From: Chelonoidis abingdonii
Taxonomy: Eukaryota > Chordata > Testudines > Testudinidae
Reading direction: 5' to 3'
Assembly: GCF_003597395.2 (NCBI RefSeq)
Contig: NC_133771.1
Location: 137,445,951-137,509,950 of the forward strand
DNA: 64,000 nt
Positions 11,701 to 22,599 of the stretch are shown piece after piece. The translations under genes and the position numbers were made by a program. How positions within the stretch are numbered: position 1 is the stretch's first letter; each line of letters starts with the position of its first letter. The notes below the pieces were generated by a model. It was given only the letters and a program-made list of their open reading frames with translations, was not told the DNA's origin and did not search any database.

Positions 11701-13420
11701 CATATGATCATCAAAATGCTGTTTACACTTTGTGTTCTCCATAAACAAATACAAGTAGACACCCTTCAGGAGGGATTTTACAATGCTATTTCCAAACATA
11801 TCTTGGAAGTACAGAATACTTTTGTTCTTATTAAAGAGCCCTATGGAAATGTGTGCTACAGGCAGGACCTAGACAGGAATGTGAAGGAAGACAAGTTATT
11901 ATAATTAAATTACCATCGTGTGTTGGCCTTCAGAACAGTTATTCTCTGGCTTCCAATTATTTTTTTTTAGTCAACATTAGTTTCTCCACCAGTGCTATGA
12001 TAAATAGCTCTATAAAAACAAAAAGGGGGAAACGATTTCAAGGCAATAAAAGCGAAAGCAATAGAATACAACAGTACAGTGGAAAACATTGCACTTTTTT
12101 TTATCTTCTCATAAAGACATACTGCACACATAAGAACCACTACCTTGCCCCTCCACCACCAAAATCTCTTCTCATTTTTGTACTGCTTGTATTATATGTA
12201 ATTACTATAGTTTCTTACAGCCATATTCATCTTTGAGCCTTTCTTATTCTAAGTAGTAGCTTCCTAGTAGCTCCATGACACATGCAGAGCTGCACTGTAA
12301 GCATTTTGAAGAAGAAAAGAAACCGGGAAATGTGCAAACTGTTCTCCCCCTTCCTCTGACAGAAAGAAAACAAACACAAACTTCCCAAAACAATAACAAA
12401 AAAGCACAGTAAAAAACCAAACACACATTTTGCAGAAGTTATCAATTTCCCCAAAACCATTACAAATAACTGACAAAATAACTGAGAAATGTCATAACAT
12501 TACCACAGCCAGGAGGGAAATGAAAAGAATGAGGTTGATTTAGAGAAGGAAAACAGAAAAACAGTCTGCAAATATTTCCACTGAGTTTTCCAGTTTCAAT
12601 TTCTTGAAGCAGAAACAAGAGTTATACAAATACATATATCTCAGCTCCATGTCCTCTACCAGACAAACATGCCTTCTCTTAACAAAAGAAGTTCTCTAAA
12701 ATCCATGGATCTGGGTGAGAGTTTTTGCCCAGCAAACAGTCACTGAATCAGTCTCTGAGTTCTTGCTTTGCAAAGCACACAAAGACCTTTAGTGTGCAAG
12801 GTAAACATATAATTCCCAAATTCTATTTACTTTACGTTCTAGTTATGCAGAAAATAAGGTAAGGGGTGAATTGAGACATTTCAGGATTATTATTATTATT
12901 TTTTAAATAGGCTAGATATCCAAGTGGTATTGTGGGCTTGAGCTCAGGTGGCTAGCCAAGCCTTCGCCATTGCTGCAACTTCCACACAATTATTTTTAGT
13001 GCATTGGCATGAGTCTGTCCACACAACTGCGAGGCTCGCTCCTAGCTAATGTGTAGCCATACCCCGAGAAACACACTTCATTTACTGGCTCCTCCTCGCT
13101 CGGGGGCGGGGGGGAAGGAGGAAGTCATCCGCTAGAAATCTATGCTAGTATATAGTCTTGCTGGCAGTACATTCAGGGCAGTGGTGGCACAGTCAAAGTT
13201 CCACCCAGTTGACACTTCCCTTGCCCCTCTCTGCACAAGTGGGGGAGTAGCAGCCCTGAGAAGGCTGCTTGTCCACCTACATGTTGATACACCATATACC
13301 CTCTTACTTTCCTGTGCAGGTACATAAGGCAAACAGTCACCTTGCCCTCGTGCCTCAGTTCCACACTCTTAGACTTGTGTGTTCTAACCTTTTCTCCAAC
13401 TCTACATCCGTCTTGTCTGT
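8781..13420. other. Unassigned non-coding stretch
   Basis: Long AT-rich sequence with A-rich and CT-rich simple tracts (for example 8836-8880 and 9438-9449) and an ATT run at about 12887-12902. Open frames are at most about 127 codons (11853-12236) and have no recognisable domain. A fragment ending TGTAGCCATACCCC at about 13050-13065 resembles one terminus of the Harbinger-like MITEs seen elsewhere, but no partner terminus was found. Confidence 0.55.
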
Positions 13421-13423
13421 TTA

Positions 13424-13545
13424 AACTGTAAGCTCTTCAGAGCCAGGGCTGTTTCTTATGATGTGTCTGTACAGCGCCTAGCATAATGAGACTCTCTTGT
13501 TGCCTGGAGCCTCTAGACATTACCATAAAATATATGGTGATTAAC
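13424..13545. repeat. Old CR1/L2-clade LINE 3'-end fragment
   Basis: It contains 'actgtaagctcttcagag', 'tgtctgtacagcgcctagc' and a degenerate 'ataatgagactc', the same series as at 6988-7100. The copy is better preserved in its first half. Confidence 0.55.
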
Positions 13546-15824
13546 AATAACATCCATAGTGATCTGCTCCATATTCTACATAAATGTTTGTAAGAGCTAA
13601 ATCTGAGATATTCTCTTACAGAATCCAGCATATTTTTTTGTATAGTGCTGGTCTGGGCATTAGAACTGACACCAAGATTATTGGGCTGTGAGAATTCACT
13701 GTGCGGCATGTCTCTGTATGTTGCCAGTCAGGAAGATGTGATCAGTGAAAGCTCTTTCCACTCCATTTTGGCTCAATATGCACACATGATCTTTTTATCT
13801 CAGTTGCCATCAGGCCAAAGGTAGTCGCTCCAGACATTATACGTGCTACTTCCAGTGGCAACGCCTTTAGGTATGATCAGGCAATGAGACTTTTTTTCTG
13901 ATGGTGCAATGATTTTAACTTACTGCATTAGTTAAGAGTGTCCTCATGTCAATTCCAGTTTTGTGTGGCACTACAGAACCCCTAAACCCAGGGATCTATC
14001 CTTTGCCCACTTACACAGTAGCAAATAATCTCAGTTCAATTAACCTCTTGACATAAATTCAGTTGTTATTTTTCTAATGTACTCCAGACACAATATTCAC
14101 CCTCTTCCCTGTACTCCTCTTCCCAACACCACAAATACACATGCTTTCTCAGCAGTTGCCCTTAAGAGAGAACCTGCCTATGGAAGCCTGAAGCCATTTT
14201 TACTGGGTCACATTCTGGTCAGAGCCACCCTTCCATTACAATTCCAGGCCTTCACTCTGGATTTATAGGAATTTCTTTCAGGTTAGCTCTCACAGGCAAA
14301 AGTAGAACTAAAGAAAACATTGAGAGAAAAGTCATATCCAGTAACGTTGGGCCAAATCCTGAAGTCCTTACTAAAAGCTAGATCTGCAGGTGTTCCAGAG
14401 CTATGCTTGGTAGAGGAAGGTAGGTGGCTTAAAGCCACCTTTCTGCCCCCTGATCCTGTGGGTTGTCTGGGACCAAAGTGGCCCTGATACAAATAGAGTA
14501 GTCTCAGAGTTGCTCTAAGTTGTGCTGGCAGATAATGTTCCTCAAGGATCTGCTCTCCAGCACAGTGCTCTGGCCCCACCCCACTATGCCACTTCTCACT
14601 TTCAGCCATCCCGAAACACCCTCTACATTTGGGGTGGGGCAAGGAGAGGGGCAGACATAAAGAGGATCTGGATAGATCCTCCTTGCCTCCTGTTGATCCT
14701 TTGAGGTCTACGTAGATCTTCAGGAAGCTGCAGGATAAGATGGGGGGCCTCCCATCTTATTTCTTGGAAGTTGAGTGGGGACACCACACATTCCAAATAG
14801 CAGAACTCATAGGAAATTCTGTGTGCCGGATTGACAACAGCAGGTGCAAGGCAGTGTCAATGAGAAAACAAGGTAGAGAATCAGGCTCCATGAGTTGAAG
14901 CTTGTGGACTCTCTTCTCCCTGGCATGGGTTATTACACAGTACATAGGGAACAATGGAGCCCTGTAAAGGTTTCAGATTTGTCCAAGAGTTACACAGTAT
15001 GAAAAGAGAATATCAATTAATGTGCATCCCTCACTTATTTTCTCTAGTCTTCTTTCGCTTATCTGCCGCTTTCTAAATCCCTCTTAATTCAACAGGTAGT
15101 GCTGTACTTATTACTGCCAACAGTGCATTCTTCCACATGAACACCACACCTATTTATTACCCTGGGCTCTCATTTAATTGAATTCAGTGGATGACAACAC
15201 CATGACACTACTAAGATTAATGACTCAATAATTTTCAACACAAGGCAAAATGTGAAGTTAAATTGATTGCATTAATTGTTTCTTTGAGAACACTATCTTG
15301 TATCTTGTTCAGCAATATCCTGGAGTGCTCTCTCATCAAGGGAGGCCTAGTTACCCATTTCTTTTTTAGGGTTTGGCTCTGTGACATTATTTTAGAGTTA
15401 CATTTAATGTCTTTTCCCAGCTGAAGAGATGCAGCCTATAATTGCACTGAGATCCCAACAGACAAAATGATAAATGGAGAGGGCTTTTCAGAGTGGAAAC
15501 CTGGGTTCTTATTAGATCATTCAAGAGAAGGTGTCAGAGCATGGAATGGAGAATTAAAGTGGCCAGACATCTCACTCTTAAATGGATGTGTGTGGATTTT
15601 AACATCATGTTCTAGCATCTTGATAGTTGTATGTGTTTATTTAAAAATTCCTCCTTACATAAATGTTATGACAGATGCAACATCTTGTTTTCAGTGCTGT
15701 TGGTAGGCCATAAAATGATTTATTTAACACCTTCAGTATCATATAGATGTGCAGGGTAGACATGCATAGAAAAATGTCATTTTTGTGTAGTTCCCCTTTC
15801 TGAAATTAAATGCTACCGTGATGG
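13546..15824. other. Unassigned non-coding stretch
   Basis: Nothing recognisable is seen. The longest open frame is 119 codons on the minus strand (14283-14642) and lacks any domain or plausible exon structure. Confidence 0.55.
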
Positions 15825-16127
15825 GCTGCTGTGGTGTTCTCCTCCTCTCCCCACAAGGATGTTAAATTTTATTATGTTACGGTCACTATTACCAAGTGGT
15901 ACCATTTAGCTATATCCACCTCTTGGACCAGATCCTGTGCTCCATTTAGGATTAAATCAAGAATGGCATCTCCTCTTGTGGGTTCCAGGACTAGCTGCTC
16001 CAAAAAGCAGTCATTTTAAGGTGTCAAGAAACTTTGTCTTTGAATCCCATCCTGAGGTGACATGTACCCAGTCAGTATGGGGATAGCTGAATTCCCTCAT
16101 TATTACTGACTTTCTTAAATACAGATA
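15825..16127 (-). pseudogene. LINE endonuclease-domain fragment (CR1 clade)
   Basis: On the minus strand the stretch from about 16010 to 15910 translates to LEQLVLEPTRGDAILDLI and onward to about VDIAKWYH. This matches the apurinic-type endonuclease region of CR1-clade LINE ORF2 proteins, in which the RGDAILDL stretch is typical. Just upstream, in another frame, is YPHTDWVHVTSGWDSKT, the 'D-W' part of the same domain, so there is at least one frameshift. An endonuclease should lie upstream of a reverse transcriptase, but here it follows the 3' end of the CR1 at 16128-18240. It is therefore part of a different, interrupted copy. Confidence 0.7.
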
Positions 16128-18240
16128 GAATCATAAAACTGTAGGACTGGAAGGGACCTTGAGAGGTCATCTAATCCAGTCCCCTGCACTCATTGCAGGA
16201 CTAAATATTATCTAAACCATCTCTGACAGGTTTGTTTAACTTGCTCTTAAAAATCTCCAATGATGGAGATTCCACAACCTCCCTAGGCAACTTATTCCAT
16301 GTTTAACTACCCCGATGGTTAGGAAGTGTTTTTTGTTTTTTTTTAAATGTTCAACCTAAACCACTTTTGCTGCAATTTAAGCCCATTGCTTCTTGTCCTA
16401 TCCTCAAAGATTAAAGAGAACAATTTTTCTCCTTCCTCCTTGTAACAACCTTTTATGTACTTGAAAACTATTATGTCCCCTCTCAGTCTTCTCTTTTCCA
16501 GACTAAACAAACCCAATGTTTTCAGTCTTCCCTCATAGGTCATGTTTTCTAGATCTTTAATAATTTGTTGCTCTTCTCTGGACTTTCCCTAATTTGTCCA
16601 CATCATCCTGAAATGTGGCACCCAGAACGGGACACAATACTCCAGCTGAGGCCTAATCAGCATGGAGTACAGCTGAAGAATTACTTCTTGTGTCTTGCTT
16701 ACAACACTCCTGCTAATACATCCCACAATGATATTCATTTTTTGTTGTTGTTTTTTTGCAACAGTGTTACAACATTGACTCATATTTCATATGTGATCTA
16801 CTAGGACTCCTAAATCCTTTTCTGCAGTACTCTTCCTAGGCAGTCATATCCCATTTTGCATGTTTCAACTGATTGTTTCTTCCTCAGTAGAATACTTTCC
16901 TTTTGTCCTTATTGAACTTCATCATATTTACTTCAGATCATTTTTTCACTTTGTCCCGATCATTTTGAATCTTAATCCTATCCTCCAAAGGACTTGCAGC
17001 CCCTCCCAGCTTGGTATTGTCCACAAACTTTATTATCTAAATCATTGATGAAGATATTGAACAGAAACAGACCCAGAACTGATCCCTGAAGGACTCCACT
17101 TGATATGTCTAGCAGCTTGACTATGAACCACTGATTACTCTCCAGGAATAGTTTTCCAACCAGTTATGCATTCACCTTATAGTAGCTCCATCTAGGTTGT
17201 TTTCTCCTAGTTTGTTTATGAGAGGATCATATGAGACAGTATCAAAAGCCTTACTAAAGTCAAGATATACCATGTCTACCACTTTCCCCCTATCCACAAG
17301 GCTTGCTACCCTGTCAAATAAATCTATTAGGTTGGTTTGACATGATTTGTTCCTGACAAATCCATGCTGATTATTTCTAATTGCCCCTTTATCTTCTAGG
17401 TGCTTGCAAATTGATTGCTTAATCAATTATCCATTATCTTTCCAGGTACTAAAGTTAAGATGACTGGTCTGTAATTCCCCAGTTTGTCCTTATTCCTCTT
17501 TTTATAGATGGGCACTATATTTGCTCTTTTCCAGTCCTCTGGAATCTCTCCAATCCATGACTTTTTGAAGATAATCGCTAATGGTCAGATATCTCATCAA
17601 TCAGCTCCTTGAGTATTCTAGGATGTATTTCATCAAGCCCTAGTGACTTGAAGACATCTAACTTGTCTAAGTAATTTTTAACTTGTTTTTTCCCCCTATT
17701 TTAGCCTCTGATCCTACCTCATTGTCACTGGCATTCACTATGTTAGATGTCCAATCACTACTAACCTTTTCGGTGAAAACAAACAAGAAAGTCATTTAAT
17801 ACTTCTGCCATTCCCACATTTTCTGTTATTGTCCCCCCTCCCTGCCCCGCCTACTGAGTAACAGTACTATATTTGCAATTCACCAGTCATAGGGTATAAC
17901 TCCCAAGTTCATGGATTCATTCAAAATCTTTGCTATTGGACTTTCAATGTCACATGTCAGTTCTTTCAATATGTTTGGATGGAGACTGTCTGGGCCCTCC
18001 GATTTTGTCCCATTAAGCTGTTTGAGTTTGGTTCCAAATCCAATATAGTAATTTCTACTTCCCTATCCTTGTTCCCATTAGCCACTCTGCCACTGGCTCC
18101 AGGCTCTTTTAATTGCAATTAAAAATTGAGGCAAAATATTCATTTAGGTATTGGGCCATACCCAGATTATCTTAAATCTCCACCCCTTCCTCAGTGCTTA
18201 GTGGTCCCACCTATGGCAAATTTTAAAAGAACCATCACTG
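16128..18240 (-). mobile_element. CR1 LINE, 5'-truncated, with reverse-transcriptase remnants
   Basis: The copy reads on the minus strand, with its 3' UTR at 16128-16320 (antisense tail AGAATCATAAAACTGTAGG). Going upstream there is a C-terminal segment at 16343-16543 (LKTLGLFSLEKRRLRGDI). Then comes a fingers/thumb-adjacent segment at 16589-16783 (IRPQLEYCVPFW). The catalytic-core piece at 17172-17426 has RT motif A, YLDFSKAFDTV, at about 17267-17235. A stretch near 17640-17450 holds PRILKELIDEISD and a degraded GNYRP region. Several stops and frame changes separate these pieces, so no enzyme can be made. The upstream limit near 18240 is approximate. The upstream endonuclease region is absent, as in most 5'-truncated insertions. 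Confidence 0.85.
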
Positions 18241-18309
18241 CTGGGGACCATTGGTCTATTTATTTTGGGAGAGGTGGTGGGAGGAAGAGACTTGACATTT
18301 AAGATGGTA

Positions 18310-18420
18310 AAGCTCTTCAAGGTAGAGACTATTCTATGTACGTGTGCATAATCCAGCACAAAAGGGACCTGACCTTGATGGGGGATACTGGGGATGACCA
18401 CAATAGAAATAACAATACAA
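18310..18420. repeat. Old CR1/L2-clade LINE 3'-end fragment
   Basis: It contains 'taaagctcttcaaggtaga', 'gtgcataatccagcaca' and 'aataacaatacaa' in the same order as the fragment at 6988-7100. It is diverged and has no coding content. Confidence 0.45.
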
Positions 18421-18424
18421 AAGA

Positions 18425-20667
18425 AAAGCAGAGATCAGACAAACCACCACATGATAGGTCTCTGACATTTAATGCACACCAGTTGTTCATAACACTCATA
18501 TTTTTAGGAAAATACATTATATGATTTTTCTTCTTTCATGCTCTGTTACTTAAGGAAACGTTATAATTTAAGGTATTTCCATTCATTGTAGTTACTATAC
18601 TATCCAGACTTGCTTTGTTTTGCAGATGCTGAGAGTGGAGAAGAAAACATTTCCAGCCTGATAACTGATCGTGTTCTAGCTCAGTGGCTAAACATGATCT
18701 CCCTCTTTTAGTGCAGTATTATTTGCTTTGCCATCTGGCTTGTCCAGATGTAAGTGCATAAGATATTTCATCTACAGGGGAAACGGTTTCAGTAATACTG
18801 CAGCAGTAGAGAAAATTTATGACCCCCAAAAAAATGGAGGTTTATAGTCAGAGGCCATTGAATCATTACAGGTTTTGAAGGAAAAAGGGCAACAACATGT
18901 TTTCCCTGAACAATAATCTTACCAAGTTCAAATGCATTTTGATACGACCTGAGGATCGGCACATGACAGAAGAGATTTCATTGCAAAGGTAAGATTTAAA
19001 GAAGCAGAACCTGTACAATCAAGGTTTCATACAGCACTGTTCATAGAGTCCATGCATTGTGAATGGCACTGCTGGATGGAATTTTGCTGTTGACACCAGA
19101 TACTTATAAAAACCTTTTGAAAAGGCACCACTGATTTTTGCGGTGGCTCAGATTTTGGATGCCTAACTGCAGAAACCATTGCCTGCTTCCAAGGAGTGCT
19201 GAGAACCAACAGCTCCATTCAAAGCTAACAGGAACTGAGGCCCATGGCATCATATGCTAGGCAGCCAGAAAGGGAAGCATCCCAAAATCAGTGGCTTCTT
19301 TTGAAGACTTTGGCCCAAGTTAGATCCATCCCACAGACTTTTTCCATAGATTAACATTAGCTCATTAACTTCAGTCAGGCAACCCCTAGTAACTTGCAGG
19401 AGACTGCTTTGCTGTTGATCCTTGATGGCTCTAACTGTTGGTGAAGGAGCATTCTTCAGAAGAATTCGATTCATGGATGATCTTCAGTGACACTAGCTGA
19501 AGATCTAAGGGACGTGGAGAGGCGAAGAGCATGAAATGCTGGGGACGGAATGGGATGTAAAATGGTGGCATTGGGTGAAAACAGGGAGACAGAGAAAAAT
19601 GTTTTAGGAGGAGAAAAGCTGAAAACAAAACCAGATTGACTTGGAATGAGAGTGTGAGAACAGAGTACTCATGGAATAGGGAGGGTAGAAATGAACTGGA
19701 TTGATGGTGGAGGTCAGGGTGAGTGTGAGAGACTGTGTGAAAACTGGGTTGTGAAATAATTGGATGCGCTGCTACTCTCCCCAGCCAGGCTGGAAAGCCC
19801 CACCCCTTTCTTCCTCTGTTCATCTCTCCCTCCCTACTGTTTTCACACTGAAGATGTTGATGAGTACATGGTTGCCAGAGTTGAAACTTCTTCAATGCAA
19901 TCCTTGTTACATTGTCATTAGCTATAACCCTTAAAGAAAAATATACAGATATAAAAGATACTGGGTTTAATGTGAGGGGGAAGACAGGGATCATATTAGA
20001 ACTACATTTGCCATCATTAATCAGAAAAAAACAGTTCTACACTAATGCTGACAGTACAGTTTCAGCTTTCCACTAGATTTATACCAGATGTGACTTGAGA
20101 AACATGACAATTGTAGTGGAAAAGAGATTTTTTTTCTTGTTTTCTAAGCAAGAAACCTGCAAACACTGGACTCCTAATTAAATCACAGTTCTACTGAAGT
20201 GTGAAGGTGTAGGAGACAGACATGTTTCTCCTTCTGGGGTGAAAATTACCATTCATCATCATTCCCTTCAGTTCAGTCAAAGCATAGTTTAGATATGCTC
20301 TTTTCCTCGCTCTGTACCTTCTTTCACGCCATGACCTCATGCTGTGCTGGAAGGAGCTCTCTGATTAAAGTCAGCGAGCCTTGTCCCACTTCCCCTGTCA
20401 AGTCTCTGCTGAAAGTCCAACAATGCTTTACAACAGTTGTCAGTGGGCCAGTTACTTGGATTATAAGATCTGAAGAATATGCTGAAGCGGAGTATATCTT
20501 CCCTCAGCCCACTGTACATCAGTGTATTTACAGCTGACAAAGCCCCTTTATTTGAGCCATTACATATAAAACATCTCAACCATCCCTGCAACAGTAACCT
20601 CTGGAGTGGAAGGCAGAACTCTCTACTCATACTCATGTTGACACTATGCAACTGTTCAGTGAAAGGT
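18425..20667. other. Unassigned non-coding stretch with a 187-codon chance frame
   Basis: No repeat termini or domains are seen. A minus-strand open frame of 187 codons (19431-19994) is the longest outside the retroelements. Its product is rich in H, P, S and F with no recognisable motif. It starts inside anonymous sequence and has no homologous-looking partner frame, so I treat it as non-coding. Confidence 0.5.
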
Positions 20668-20672
20668 ACCTC

Positions 20673-21949
20673 TGTGACACTATGCTACCATATTCTTCAT
20701 GGAAATATTGTTATGGTGTGAGTATGGCATAATTAGGATACATTTTGTGCAAAGTAAGGCATGTGAGATATCACTGGAAAAATAATGATTTATTGAATAT
20801 GATTATCCTATTTGTATGCATATATCATTTGTGTATCTGAAGTTAGGAATACTGACTATGTATCAATTACGATTGTGTTTACACCTGGGGAACACCCACC
20901 AGATAGAATGCAATCAGTCTAGATGGCCTGCTGTAAGGAAGAGCCATTAGAGAGAACAATGGGTCTCAGAAGATGTTTATCACCTCAAGAGAAGCCTTCC
21001 TGGGGACACTGCAAACAGACTGAGCCATAGCTTCAGAGTCATGTGATCAAGTTACCTGATACTAGACATCATGATAATGCTAGTATTTTTCCACTGATGG
21101 GGACGAGGGGGTGGGAATCACACTGGAAGACAAAGGATTCCAGTTATACGTAAAACCTATTTAAGGCAGGGGAGTGAGACAATCAGGGTTCATTCTTCAC
21201 TGCATCCCAGCCCAAGATAACTGCTGTAAACATCTAAGAAACAAAGATTGAATGAGGGAAGAAGGACAGAGCCCAGGCTGGAAGATTATCTAGCCTGTGA
21301 ATGAAATATCTGAAGTTTTAAGCTGCAGGCAAGTGCAGCTGGCCTTCCAGAATCTCTGCAATCCGCCTAAAACAACATTTACAGTGAGAAATTTCTACTT
21401 GTAACCAGTTTCTTTAGTATCTTAAACTTAGATTGCATTTTTGTTTTATTTGCTGGGTAATCTGCTTTGATTTGTTTGCTTTCCCTTATAATCACTTAAA
21501 AATCTATCTTTTCTAGTTAATAAACCTGTTTTTGTTAAGTCTAAAACCTAGTATGTGGAATTCATAATGGTGGGTGGGGGGCAAAAAGCTGTTGCATCTC
21601 TCTCCACATTGAGGGAGAGGGCAAATTTCATGAGCTTACGCTGTACAATTCTCTGTGCAGCGCAAGATGGTATAATTTTTGGTTTATCCTCTAGAGGAGG
21701 GTGTGCACCTGAGTACTGCAAATCCTTAGTTGAGCCTTCCCACACAGAGCTAATTTCAGTGTCTGTGTGCGTTTCTCAGCTGTGCATGTCCCTACCTGTA
21801 TGTGTGCTGGTAAAGTGCATCCTGAAGCCTGAGGGAGGGCTTGACTGGCTTGCCTTAGCAATGCAGTGTGAAGGAAGCCAAGACTGGTGGTTCAGGTGAG
21901 GTCAGTGGTACCCCAGTTCCAAGTTGCACCCCAGGGGGAGCCTGTCACA
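20673..21949 (+). mobile_element. Solo LTR of an endogenous retrovirus
   Basis: The element begins TGTGACAC and ends TGTCACA, so it has the canonical TG...CA ends and a short inverted terminal repeat. It is flanked by a perfect 5-bp direct repeat, ACCTC (20668-20672 and 21950-21954), as expected from retroviral integration. Inside, a TATA-like TATTTAAGG lies at 21158-21166 and a polyadenylation signal AATAAA at 21519-21524. This order sets the plus orientation and a U3-R-U5 layout. No gag, pol or env sequence is present on either side, so the internal region was lost by LTR-LTR recombination. At 1277 bp it is a long LTR. The family name is not known to me, although the sequence looks like a common turtle LTR. 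Confidence 0.8.
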
Positions 21950-21981
21950 ACCTCCTTTAGCTAAATTATAAGGGCATTTTA

Positions 21982-22170
21982 GAGGGAGACAAGAAAGGTG
22001 TGGTAATACCTTTTACTGGACGAACTTCTGTTAGTGGTAGAGACAGGCAGAAGAGCTCTGTGTAGCTCAAAAGCTTGTCTCTACGACAGACAGAAGATGG
22101 TCCAATAAGAGATATTATCTCACCCACCTTGTCTCTGATATTCTGGGACCAACACAGCAAACAAGGAAAT
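21982..22170 (+). repeat. Family B short retroposon-like repeat with 5' fold-back (copy B1)
   Basis: The 3' part carries GAAGAGCTCTGTGTAGCTC, TGGTCCAATAAGAGATAT and 'cccaccttgtctctgat', then GGGACCAACACAGC. The first 60 bases (21986-22045) are an imperfect inverted copy of 22077-22135, with a loop of 31 bases (22046-22076). A 7-bp direct repeat, ATTTTAG, flanks the unit (21975-21981 and 22171-22177). The constant 3' end and the inverted 5' end match the layout of the other family A and B copies. The class is unknown; the TSD suggests retroposition. Confidence 0.65.
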
Positions 22171-22487
22171 TTTAGTTATATAGAACATAACAACCTGACT
22201 GGAATTTCTCTAGACACTGGAACTCTGTGTACTTTGATGGGATTTGTTAACAACCACAAGCAGTTAAAGGCAGACCTCTGTTTTACAGCTCATTCAGAAG
22301 ACATCACCTCCAGCAACATGGTATCCCTCAGCATTTTGCTAGAGCACTGATTCAGAAAGAAAAGGCAGCCAGCTACTGACTCCCCACAATGCTTCTTTTG
22401 GCAATATTTTCCTTGTGTTCACAGAAGGGCTGAGAAGACCCAACTTTGCTTAACTTACAATATCTGAAAAGACTTCAGCCCAAGGAG

Positions 22488-22550
22488 TCCTGGTCCATGA
22501 CTAGGGCTCCTAGGTGCTATATGGTAACAAATAATAACAACAACAGTACT
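22488..22550. repeat. Old CR1/L2-clade LINE tail fragment
   Basis: It holds 'agtcctggtccatgactag', 'gggctcctaggtgctatat' and a final 'aacaaataataaca'. These are the last bases of the family seen at 24843-24960. It lies about 50 bases before the hAT element at 22600. Confidence 0.5.
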
Positions 22551-22599
22551 GATGGTAAAATACACAACTGGATAAAAAAAATTGCTCGGTAACAGAAGG

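Noticed and set aside
19431..19994. 187-codon minus-strand open frame
   Set aside because: The product has no domain, signal or repeat structure, and nothing nearby suggests exons. A frame of this length is expected by chance somewhere in 64 kb.
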